Assembly (NCBI RefSeq): GCF_024231755.1
Contig: NZ_JAAEQH010000135.1
Coordinates: forward strand, 1-39,845
Direction of reading: 5' to 3'
Source of the DNA: Neptuniibacter sp.
GTDB taxonomy: Bacteria; Pseudomonadota; Gammaproteobacteria; Pseudomonadales; Balneatricaceae
DNA: 39,845 nucleotides
Part shown: positions 33,165-39,845 of the stretch, one piece after another
Layout: the number at the start of each line of letters is the position of its first letter
How positions within the stretch are numbered: the first letter of the stretch is position 1
Notes under the pieces: generated by a model
What the model saw: only the letters and a program-made list of their open reading frames with translations
Databases searched by the model: none
Told to the model about the DNA's origin: nothing
Program-made: the position numbers and the translations under genes

Positions 33165-34481
33165 TTAGCTCTTGTCGTATTTACGACCGGTTGCATAAGC
33201 ATCCATACCTGGCCAATCACCCAGAGCTGCAGCAGCAAAGTCCTTACTCTGGCCTTTAGTTGCGCCGTTAACACCTTTAGGTGGCTGGGCGATACCACGG
33301 TTGAAGTTAGACGCACATTTACGCCAAACGATTACAGAGGCATCCATATCTGCCAGCTGCTCATCGTCCCAACCAGAACCATCTGCGTAGAAATTCTGCA
33401 TAGCATCACGCGCCATCAGGTCACAGTCATTGAAACCTTCCAGACACATTGGCTTGTACAGGTTCTCGAAGCGGTATTCGAAAGCCTTCTTCTCTTCTTC
33501 AGTTGAGCACTTCTTAACCAGCACTTCCCAGTACTCGTAAGTGTCGTTAGTGATAGGGATGTACCACTCGTACTGAACTACGTGTTCTTCCGGCCAGTTC
33601 TCAACCATCAGAACGCCTGGCAGGTACATAGATGTACGGAAGTATTTTGGATTCTGGCCGTATGCTTTAATGTCCAGAATTGGGTTTTCCAGTACTGGCT
33701 CATATGAGTCAGTGAAGTAACGGTTCAGGAAGCCCTGCGGACCGTTGTCATCTTCGATGATCGCGATTGCCTGATCATCCAGAGGTTTGATACCCAGAGG
33801 TACCGCCCACTCTTTCGCCTGAACGATTGAGTTATCACGGTGGATCAACAGGTGACCTGCATCGAAGCCGTTCTCACACGCCAGACGCCAGTTAGCGTTA
33901 CCCGTACGGTGCATACCCAGAACCACAACATCATCATCCAGAATGGATGGGGTATCAGGCCAGTATGGGTGTGGGAAACGTTCGTTGTTCTCTGGGAATC
34001 GCAGTGGCAGGTCGTTCTTCAGTGGTGGGATCTCTTCATCCCAATCATCTTCGCATACGAATACGAAGATCATGCCAGACACTTCTTCAACAGCAAAAGA
34101 CTGGATGCCTGTAGTACCGATCAGTTTGTCATCTGGAGCAGCAACGATTGTGCTCAGCTCACCGTCTTCCAGGTTGAAGGTAAAACCGTGGTACCAGCAG
34201 GTGATTGTGTCGTCATTCAGACACATTGGCTTAGCAGAGAAACGAACCCCGCGGTGCAGACACTGGTCTAGCAGTGCGTAAACCTTACCTTTAGAACGAC
34301 GCAGTACGATTGGAATACCTGCAATCTGAATCCCTTTAATTTCACCTTCTGGCAGCTCGTCGCTGAACGCAGCTGGGTACCAGTGGTTTACAAAGCCCCA
34401 CTCCGCTTCCATGTAAGGCTGATACTGTTTCTTAGTGTTTTTATCGTTTGCGACGCGCGCGTTCTTGTAAGACTTTGCCAT
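33165..34481 (-). CDS. CarAa-like Rieske non-haem iron oxygenase, alpha subunit
   Basis: A 438-residue aromatic-ring oxygenase subunit. The Rieske [2Fe-2S] site is Cys74-x-His76 (CLHRG) and Cys95-x-x-His98 (CWYHG). The catalytic domain shows 'ENGFDAGHLLIHRD' with His210 and His214 and an Asp near 352-354 in 'EGFNDCDLMARDAM'. The segments 'NHWYPAAFS', 'YLPGVLMV', 'EWYIPI', 'NFYADGSGW' and 'WRKCASNFNRGI' closely follow CarAa of carbazole 1,9a-dioxygenase, a homotrimer without beta subunit; no beta subunit gene is present. CarAa is about 50 residues shorter; the extra length is partly a Gly/Ala-rich C-terminal tail. The ATG at 34481 follows GAGG. Substrate is unknown; it could be a dioxygenase or a monooxygenase. 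Confidence 0.92.
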   Translation of the reverse strand: MAKSYKNARVANDKNTKKQYQPYMEAEWGFVNHWYPAAFSDELPEGEIKGIQIAGIPIVLRRSKGKVYALLDQCLHRGVRFSAKPMCLNDDTITCWYHGFTFNLEDGELSTIVAAPDDKLIGTTGIQSFAVEEVSGMIFVFVCEDDWDEEIPPLKNDLPLRFPENNERFPHPYWPDTPSILDDDVVVLGMHRTGNANWRLACENGFDAGHLLIHRDNSIVQAKEWAVPLGIKPLDDQAIAIIEDDNGPQGFLNRYFTDSYEPVLENPILDIKAYGQNPKYFRTSMYLPGVLMVENWPEEHVVQYEWYIPITNDTYEYWEVLVKKCSTEEEKKAFEYRFENLYKPMCLEGFNDCDLMARDAMQNFYADGSGWDDEQLADMDASVIVWRKCASNFNRGIAQPPKGVNGATKGQSKDFAAAALGDWPGMDAYATGRKYDKS

Positions 34482-34537
34482 CGATGAATCCTCGTTTTTG
34501 TTTTTATGCCGAGATTTGCAAGTTGTGATTATTAAGT

Positions 34538-34594
34538 TGTAATCAATAATTACAGGATACATTTATTTTTAGTTGAATATCAATTGAAATTCAA
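34538..34594 (-). promoter_or_regulatory. Rieske operon promoter with two palindromic operators
   Basis: TGTAATCAATAATTACA (34538-34554) is the same palindrome as in the matB/gntR promoter with one changed base. A 22-bp palindrome (34573-34594, one mismatched pair, core TCAATTGA) matches the second mat palindrome in its centre. On the minus strand TTGATA within the second palindrome and TATCCT (between the two) form -35 and -10 elements 18 bases apart, and the first palindrome sits over the expected start site. This is an internal promoter between the NfuA-like gene and the Rieske gene. Confidence 0.78.
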
Positions 34595-34611
34595 TATAAC
34601 TCACAAGAAAA

Positions 34612-35163
34612 TTAATGCATCGTTACTTCTGAGACCGCTTCGATCTCTGGAAGATGCTCTTTCAGCGTCTTCTCAACGAACTCTGTCAGTGTTCTTTCCG
34701 CATTGCCGCAACCCAAACAGTTGCCGCCGAATTTCAGGAATACTTTGTTGTCTTCAGTTCGGTCTACAACCACCCCACCCTGGTGCTCTGCCAAGGCAGG
34801 ATTCACATAGGCTTCCAGCACAGCTGAAGCTTTGAGGTGTAGGTCAGCATCTTCTGGTAGATCAGGCATCTGCTTGATATTTGGTGCTTTTATTCGCAAC
34901 TTACCGCCCATACGGTTCTTGCTGTAATGCACATCCAAACCATCAATAAACAGAGACAGGCGCTCGTCATAGGTGAGCGTGAAGCCACTGTATTCAAGTA
35001 CGCGATCGCCGTTTTGCGGTTGCGTATTAAAGGTGATAAAACATTGAGATAACGAAGTCCCCGGGTTACTTACACCCACGCGGAGATCACTGTTTCCTTC
35101 CTTTTCGCCAATATGCGCAAGGTAATCAATTGCGGCTTCACTTATCTGAATTTCAGGCTGCAT
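34612..35163 (-). CDS. NfuA-like iron-sulfur cluster carrier
   Basis: A 183-residue protein laid out as NfuA: an A-type-like N-terminal domain lacking the usual three cysteines (about 1-100), then a NifU C-terminal domain with CLGC (near 151-154) followed by 'RTLTEFVEKTLKEHLPEI'. NfuA holds a [4Fe-4S] cluster between two subunits and delivers it to client proteins. The ATG at 35163 follows GGAGGG. Its place within an aromatic operon, 20 bases after a hydrolase gene and just before the Rieske gene, suggests a dedicated carrier that matures the Rieske oxygenase or its reductase. The housekeeping nfuA should lie elsewhere. Confidence 0.9.
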   Translation of the reverse strand: MQPEIQISEAAIDYLAHIGEKEGNSDLRVGVSNPGTSLSQCFITFNTQPQNGDRVLEYSGFTLTYDERLSLFIDGLDVHYSKNRMGGKLRIKAPNIKQMPDLPEDADLHLKASAVLEAYVNPALAEHQGGVVVDRTEDNKVFLKFGGNCLGCGNAERTLTEFVEKTLKEHLPEIEAVSEVTMH

Positions 35164-35183
35164 CACTCACCCTCCAGCTCAAA

Positions 35184-36011
35184 TTAGTCTTCCTGCAGGA
35201 ACTGCAGTACCAATGAATTAAAGCGTGCAGTCTGTTCAATCTGGGTCCAGTGACCGCAGTTACCAAACAGATGCATCTGTGCGTTTTTGATCTTACGGAA
35301 CAGGTTCTCAGAGATCTGAACCGGCACTACTCGATCATCACGACCATGGATAATCAGTACTTCATTGTCCAGATTCGCCAGATCTTCATCTGAAACAACC
35401 TGTGCATCAGCCCAACGCTGATATGGAGGTGGGAATACGCGTTCAAAACGCTCCTGGAATCCTGGACGCATAGTTGCGTTGTAACGCATCTCTGCCAGCT
35501 CATCGGTCGCGATCGATTGATCAAAGGCCATGATGCCCAGAATCTCTTTCATCGCTTCCATTGAAGGCTTATAACCCCATAGTTTTGCCAACTCAGGACT
35601 AACCTCAAATGGCTGACCACCGCTACCCATAAGCACGATGCGACCAATACGCTTTGGATGCTCTACTGCAAGGCGTAGGGAAAGAGAGCCACCGAAGGAG
35701 TTTCCGACAAAGTCAGCTTTCTCAATATCCAGCGCGTCCATAAAGCGGATGATCTGATCCACCCAGGTATCCAGGTGCTTATATTCGTAATCTGCTGGGG
35801 ATTCGGTATAACCAAAACCAACTAGGTCTGGCGCCAATACACGACGGAATTCAGACAGCATAGGGATAGCATTACGCCAGTTAGCCCATGCAGTTACACC
35901 TGCACCTGAACCATGTAGCAGGATGACCGGCTTACCCTGGCCTTGATCGTGGTAGTTAACCTGGATATCGCCCAGGTCCAACATATTTGCGATTTCTGGA
36001 GAATCACTCAT
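35184..36011 (-). CDS. Meta-cleavage product hydrolase (copy 2)
   Basis: A 275-residue alpha/beta hydrolase close to DmpD/XylF/TodF, cutting the C-C bond of ring-cleavage products to give 2-hydroxypenta-2,4-dienoate and an acid. Motifs: oxyanion region 'HGSGAGVTAWANW', nucleophile Ser105 in GNSFGG, Asp226 in HGRDDRVVP, His254 in CGHWTQIEQ. It is a tandem paralogue of the next gene upstream (most residues identical), separated by 37 bases. Differences cluster around 63-90 and 105-120, near the nucleophile and acid-binding side, so the two copies may prefer different side chains. GAGGAAC precedes the ATG. Confidence 0.93.
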   Translation of the reverse strand: MSDSPEIANMLDLGDIQVNYHDQGQGKPVILLHGSGAGVTAWANWRNAIPMLSEFRRVLAPDLVGFGYTESPADYEYKHLDTWVDQIIRFMDALDIEKADFVGNSFGGSLSLRLAVEHPKRIGRIVLMGSGGQPFEVSPELAKLWGYKPSMEAMKEILGIMAFDQSIATDELAEMRYNATMRPGFQERFERVFPPPYQRWADAQVVSDEDLANLDNEVLIIHGRDDRVVPVQISENLFRKIKNAQMHLFGNCGHWTQIEQTARFNSLVLQFLQED

Positions 36012-36048
36012 TTTAGTTCCTCATTTTCAGCCAAGTGGCTTCTTGTTC

Positions 36049-36885
36049 TTATTGAGTCTCTTGCAGAAAGCCCATCACCAGATGGTTAAAGCGTTCTGCC
36101 TGTTCAATTTGTGTCCAGTGCCCACAGCTACCAAACAGGTGCAGCTGTGAGTTCTTAATTTTCTTAAATAGATTTTCAGATACGTGCACAGGAACAACGC
36201 GATCTTCTCGCCCATGCAGAATTAATGTTTCGTGATCTAGTTTTGCCAGCGCTTCATCATCGATAACCAAAGCATCAGCCCAGCGCTGATGCGGCTCTGG
36301 GAATACCCGCTCAAACAGAGCCTGAGCGCCATCTCGCAAGGTTGCCTGATAACGCATCTCTGCCAGCTCTTCGGTGGCGATCGACTGATCAAAGGCCATA
36401 ATCTGTAATATTTCGCGCATTGCTTCGCGCGATGGTTTGTAGCCCCATAACTTAGATAACTCGGGACTCACCTCGAATGGCTGCCCGCCACTACCCATCA
36501 AAACCATCTTTCCAACGCGTTCTGGATGCTCCACCACCAAAGCCAGGGTCAACGATGCGCCGAAGGAGTTGCCAACAAAGTCAGCTTGTTGAATATCCAG
36601 AGCGTCCATCATGTCAATTATTTGATCGACCCAACTCTGCATATGTACAAATTCAAAATCATCCGGAATCTCGGTATAACCAAAACCCACAAGATCCGGA
36701 GCAATTACACGCCTGAACTTAGATAAAACAGGAATAGTCAGACGCCAGTTAGCCCACGCACTCACCCCTGCGCCCGAGCCATGTAGAAGGAAAACAGGAC
36801 GGCCACTACCCACATCATGGTAGTTAACGTTGATATCTCCGAGTGCAAGTCTGTTCGCCACTTCACGGGAGTTTGTCATGCTCAT
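36049..36885 (-). CDS. Meta-cleavage product hydrolase (copy 1)
   Basis: A 278-residue alpha/beta hydrolase, tandem paralogue of the downstream gene and of the same DmpD/XylF/TodF type. Intact triad: Ser107 in GNSFGA, Asp about 228 in HGREDRVVP and His about 256 in CGHWTQIEQ. 'GNSFGA' replaces 'GNSFGG' of copy 2, and 'LTLALVVEHPERVGK' replaces 'LSLRLAVEHPKRIGR'. Both copies being intact suggests each is used. AAAGGTAA precedes the ATG. A small hairpin lies between it and the DUF1329 gene. Confidence 0.93.
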   Translation of the reverse strand: MSMTNSREVANRLALGDINVNYHDVGSGRPVFLLHGSGAGVSAWANWRLTIPVLSKFRRVIAPDLVGFGYTEIPDDFEFVHMQSWVDQIIDMMDALDIQQADFVGNSFGASLTLALVVEHPERVGKMVLMGSGGQPFEVSPELSKLWGYKPSREAMREILQIMAFDQSIATEELAEMRYQATLRDGAQALFERVFPEPHQRWADALVIDDEALAKLDHETLILHGREDRVVPVHVSENLFKKIKNSQLHLFGSCGHWTQIEQAERFNHLVMGFLQETQ

Positions 36886-36921
36886 CTCAATTACCTTTTA
36901 TAAGAGTGGCCGTCCCTGGCC

Positions 36922-36942
36922 GATTGAAGGGGGTTTTCAATC
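36922..36942 (-). other. Intercistronic hairpin before the hydrolases
   Basis: GATTGAA pairs with TTCAATC around a seven-base loop, between the DUF1329 stop and the first hydrolase start. It could reduce readthrough from the outer-membrane genes or act as an RNA processing site. Confidence 0.45.
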
Positions 36943-36953
36943 AAACACGTCTG

Positions 36954-38219
36954 TTAGCGTGCACCTTTACGCAAGGCAGCCAAATTGACGTCGTCCATGT
37001 CCAGACCTTGAGTGTTCGTACTCCATGTAGCAGTGTCCGGGAAGAACACTGTGGCGTGATTACGTTTAAAGTCGATTGTCACACCTGCAGTAGTACGGAT
37101 ATCACGGTAGCCATCGTCACCCGTGCCAGGATAAGAGTGGAACTGGAACATCTTCCAGAATTCACCTTTCTTATCGTAGGCTTCACCCATATGAACACGC
37201 GGATACTGCGTGTCTACGTAGATGATCTTTTTGCTATACGGGTGTACATCCGGAGTCTTCGCTTCGATCACGTAAACTTCACGTGGCTCGTAGTTATCTT
37301 TGCTGAAGTTCCAATAAGGAGGCTTCGTCAGATCCATAACCGGATACTCTTCTTCCTGAGTCGCGGCACCTACTTTCCACGCACTGTTTTTACCGTGCGC
37401 ACCGATCAGAATGTGACGCTTACCGATCAGCTTGTAACCTTCATACCAAGATGGGTTAGCGTTAAAGATCTCGATATCATCCTGCAGCTGGTCGGTACCA
37501 CCGATTGGGTCCATCCAAGCACCACCGGACAGACGACGAGTACGGCGTACGGCACGGATATATGCCCAGACATCTTCCATCTTGTCGCTGTCGTGACGAA
37601 TGGTGTATGTACCCAGACCTTTAATATCGCGAGGCGCAGTAGCGAAGAACAAGGTACGGCTCAGCTCGCCACCATCACCCTCTGTCTGCTCACCTGTCAT
37701 ACGGCCTTTCATGGTGTAACGTACGAACTTCCAGTTCTGAGAACGCTCAATACCCGAATCGCCATCAATCATTACGTAAGAAACGTTTGGTACGTTCATT
37801 ACGTCACCACGAGGGTTGCCGTAGTACCAGTTCCATACAATCTTCTCAGCGGCTTTTGGATCTTTCTCATCGATATTCGGGAATGGCATACCACCCTGCC
37901 AACCTTCTACCTGACGAGTCTGCTCATTCAGCTTGGCAACACCGATATTGGACTTAGAACGCTCGATCCACTTTGCATCCATCTCGATCTTTTTCGAGTG
38001 AACCAGTGGCATCTCCAGTCCGTTCTCACGGATACGCCATTCCATCTTTTCCGTCAGAAGATCTTTGATCTTGTGACCTTCAAAGGTGTCTTCATACAGA
38101 GAATCGATATTCGCTGCAGAAAGCACAGTACCTTCTTTAACTTCTGCCATCGCAGCGGTTGCTGTCAGCGCAAAGGCTGAAACAACTAGGCTGTTAAGCA
38201 TGGTTTTTTTCATATTCAT
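36954..38219 (-). CDS. DUF1329 envelope protein
   Basis: A 421-residue exported protein of the DUF1329 family, thought to fold like LolB/LppX lipid-binding proteins. A signal peptide ends near 'TATAAMA-EVKEG'. Family segments include 'GGMPFPNI', 'RDIKGLGTYTIRHD' and 'NPSWYEGYKLIGKRHILI'. The start is placed at the ATG at 38219 because GGTGAT lies just upstream; a TTG four codons earlier is possible. DUF1329 proteins nearly always accompany DUF1302 barrels, as here 21 bases away, and the pair is often linked to hydrophobic or aromatic compound use. A lipid or hydrophobic substrate handoff role is inferred. Confidence 0.9.
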   Translation of the reverse strand: MNMKKTMLNSLVVSAFALTATAAMAEVKEGTVLSAANIDSLYEDTFEGHKIKDLLTEKMEWRIRENGLEMPLVHSKKIEMDAKWIERSKSNIGVAKLNEQTRQVEGWQGGMPFPNIDEKDPKAAEKIVWNWYYGNPRGDVMNVPNVSYVMIDGDSGIERSQNWKFVRYTMKGRMTGEQTEGDGGELSRTLFFATAPRDIKGLGTYTIRHDSDKMEDVWAYIRAVRRTRRLSGGAWMDPIGGTDQLQDDIEIFNANPSWYEGYKLIGKRHILIGAHGKNSAWKVGAATQEEEYPVMDLTKPPYWNFSKDNYEPREVYVIEAKTPDVHPYSKKIIYVDTQYPRVHMGEAYDKKGEFWKMFQFHSYPGTGDDGYRDIRTTAGVTIDFKRNHATVFFPDTATWSTNTQGLDMDDVNLAALRKGAR

Positions 38220-38240
38220 AACATCACCCAATTATTGTTC

Positions 38241-39794
38241 TTAGAATTGATAAGTTATCGTTGCAGCTAACTGGTCATTACCTTTGAACCAGCTAAACAG
38301 AGAAGCGTCTGGTGCAGACATATCGCCGAAGCCTGTCTGTGCGCCATCGTCGAAGAACAGATCCGCTTCAACTTTGAAACGCCAGTGATCGCCGTGTGTG
38401 TAAGTCACACTTGGAACGACAAAGCCACCACCGTAAGTCAGGTCAAAACCAGTCACCAGTTCAGGCGTCATACGGCCGTTCATGTAGCTTGTTGCCAGAA
38501 TGAAGGTCAGCAGCGTGGAGTGTTCTTTACGGTTTTCAGGCTGGCCTACCAGCAGCTTCATGCCATCTTCATGATCAAGCAACCAAGTGTTGAACAGCTG
38601 TGTAGAGAAGAACGCCGGCTTTTCGGTACCCAGTAGGTCCTGAGTGAATGCCAGGTTTTTGTCGATGCGGAACATAGTTCGCAGTACGTCACTTTCCTGA
38701 ATACCGCAGAAACCATCCAGAACGGTTGTACAGTCGCCAGGAATGAACTGACCTGTCGCGTCACCTACGTTAAACGGAGCATCTTTGATGTATGCAAATT
38801 CAGTAGACCAAACGAAGTCGCCCGCTTCGGAATAACCGTTCAGGGTAAAACCAAGGACATCAATCATTGGGAAGATAACTTCACCGAATGAGAAACCCTG
38901 AGTTGCGTAGTTATTGCTGTAGGAATCACCGGTGACATTGGCAAAACCAGGATTCGCATTCATAACCGGGTCTGGGTTATGCGTTCTCAGGTAAGCGAAT
39001 GAGTAACCGTAATCACCCCACTGACCGTTCCAGCGCATACCGTAAGTTGCATCATCCTGATCACCATCATCATGATCGTATGCGTAAGGCGTAGCACCTG
39101 GGAAGTAGACACCTTTATAAGGTGAACTCGACCAGCGACCGCCTTCGATGTCGTAGCTGTTACCGATCTGACCATCACTGTCCCAACCTGGACGGTAAAG
39201 TACCTGCAGCTGACCATCCGCTTCTGGGAAATCGATCATGGCATTGGCCATAATTGAAGTTTTACGCAGATCTTCGTTGGCAGGTTCAAGGAATGAACGC
39301 CATGTGTAATCAAAGCCATGCACCATATCCAGCGCTTGGAAGAAGTCTGTCTCACCCCAAGCTACCTGCTGCTTACCTAACGTCAGCAGAACACGATCCC
39401 CTACAGGGATTTCCAGATACGCTTCACGAATCTCTGAGTCTTCATAGTATTCACGAGCATTTTCATTTCCGAAGCCACCCAAATCTTCAAGGTCTTTCAG
39501 AAAGCTGGTTCTCTGTTCCCAGCTCTTTCTTGCAACACCTTTAAATACAATGTCTTTTGGTAGATCCGCACTCCACTCCAGTTGTAGTGTCGTACGGTTC
39601 ATGGATAGCTCACCCTCACCATCCATGCGTCCTGCTGGGCCTACTGTATCTTCAAGATTCATAGACATTTGTTGACGGATAAAGCCATCAATCTGCACCG
39701 GACCCATATCAACAGCATTGGCCTGTGGGATTATCCCCCCCATGGCTAAAGCAATAGCGATTGATAATGAACTGTAATTTTTCTTATTAGTCAT
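38241..39794 (-). CDS. DUF1302 outer-membrane beta-barrel protein
   Basis: A 517-residue protein with a signal peptide (cleavage after 'PQANA'), alternating aromatic strands typical of a barrel and a C-terminal Phe (ATITYQF), the outer-membrane assembly signal. The 'RQQMSMNLE' start, 'EAYLEIPVGDRVLLTLGKQQVAWGETDFFQALDMV' region (about 144-178) and 'GNDQLAATITYQF' end are those of DUF1302 proteins. Uptake or surface binding of a poorly soluble substrate is likely. It is first in the minus-strand run; GAGGTGG precedes the ATG. Only 50 bases of upstream DNA are in the window, so its promoter is not visible. Confidence 0.92.
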   Translation of the reverse strand: MTNKKNYSSLSIAIALAMGGIIPQANAVDMGPVQIDGFIRQQMSMNLEDTVGPAGRMDGEGELSMNRTTLQLEWSADLPKDIVFKGVARKSWEQRTSFLKDLEDLGGFGNENAREYYEDSEIREAYLEIPVGDRVLLTLGKQQVAWGETDFFQALDMVHGFDYTWRSFLEPANEDLRKTSIMANAMIDFPEADGQLQVLYRPGWDSDGQIGNSYDIEGGRWSSSPYKGVYFPGATPYAYDHDDGDQDDATYGMRWNGQWGDYGYSFAYLRTHNPDPVMNANPGFANVTGDSYSNNYATQGFSFGEVIFPMIDVLGFTLNGYSEAGDFVWSTEFAYIKDAPFNVGDATGQFIPGDCTTVLDGFCGIQESDVLRTMFRIDKNLAFTQDLLGTEKPAFFSTQLFNTWLLDHEDGMKLLVGQPENRKEHSTLLTFILATSYMNGRMTPELVTGFDLTYGGGFVVPSVTYTHGDHWRFKVEADLFFDDGAQTGFGDMSAPDASLFSWFKGNDQLAATITYQF

Positions 39795-39845
39795 TTACCA
39801 CCTCAGCGATCTTCCTAGAAACAGGCGCACTTGTTTTAGCGCTCC

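Noticed and set aside
36843..38180. 445-codon open frame on the plus strand opposite the DUF1329 gene
   Set aside because: It is the antisense of a secure gene; its Val/Thr/His-rich composition is the usual product of reading a coding strand backwards, and it has no domain.

Overview
The window looks like chromosomal DNA of a marine gammaproteobacterium, most likely of the Oceanospirillaceae type (relatives of Marinobacterium, Amphritea or Neptuniibacter). This rests on the overall gene repertoire (RsgA, NosR-like and ErcA-like proteins, MatAB, DUF1302/DUF1329 proteins, UspE-type and PsiE proteins) and moderate base composition; no marker gene settles the genus. I found no rRNA, tRNA or CRISPR array.

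Layout. Positions 1-3.3 kb: a MITE-like inverted-repeat element, rsgA, a 16.7-copy heptamer repeat, a DUF2846-type lipoprotein and a small membrane protein. 3.3-11.5 kb: a signalling block with a LuxR-type response regulator translationally coupled to a large hybrid kinase carrying an NCS1-permease-like sensor, a NosR-like membrane iron-sulfur flavoprotein without nos genes, a DUF4242 protein and a divergent HxlR regulator. 11.6-16.7 kb: small hypotheticals, a DUF2789 protein, a NhaR-like LysR regulator, and a stress/membrane block (DUF7352-like protein, PsiE, tandem Usp, MarC). 16.8-20.1 kb: ercA overlapping a PAS-PAS-GGDEF-EAL gene. 20.2-21.6 kb: a nitrilase and a carboxymuconolactone-decarboxylase-like protein.

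21.8-26.6 kb: malonate assimilation. matB is divergent from a GntR/FCD regulator gene, followed by matA and an unusual short protein with features of both malonate decarboxylase beta and gamma subunits. 26.8-39.8 kb: a MarR-type regulator, then a long minus-strand aromatic catabolic cluster. In order of transcription: DUF1302 barrel, DUF1329 protein, two tandem meta-cleavage hydrolases, an NfuA-like Fe-S carrier, an internal promoter, a CarAa-like Rieske oxygenase, a BenC-like reductase, a BphC-like extradiol dioxygenase, a 2-hydroxypentadienoate hydratase, acylating acetaldehyde dehydrogenase, 4-hydroxy-2-oxovalerate aldolase and an azoreductase-like flavoprotein.

Main hypothesis. The matB/gntR divergent promoter and the Rieske promoter share two different palindromes, in the same order relative to the minus-strand gene: TGTAATTA-N-TAATTACA and one centred on TCAATTGA. 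This suggests malonate assimilation and aromatic ring cleavage are controlled together. A simple chemical reason would be that meta-cleavage hydrolysis releases malonate, as expected if the ring-cleavage substrate is 2,3-dihydroxyphenylacetate or a similar arylacetate-derived catechol. MatB and MatA would take malonate to acetyl-CoA while the lower pathway makes pyruvate and acetyl-CoA; the nearby nitrilase could feed arylacetates from nitriles. No cis-dihydrodiol dehydrogenase is in the window, which fits a CarAa-like enzyme whose product re-aromatises unaided. The operon also contains its own Fe-S carrier and hairpins at most module boundaries, including one good intrinsic terminator inside the catabolic genes. 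The substrate assignment is inference.
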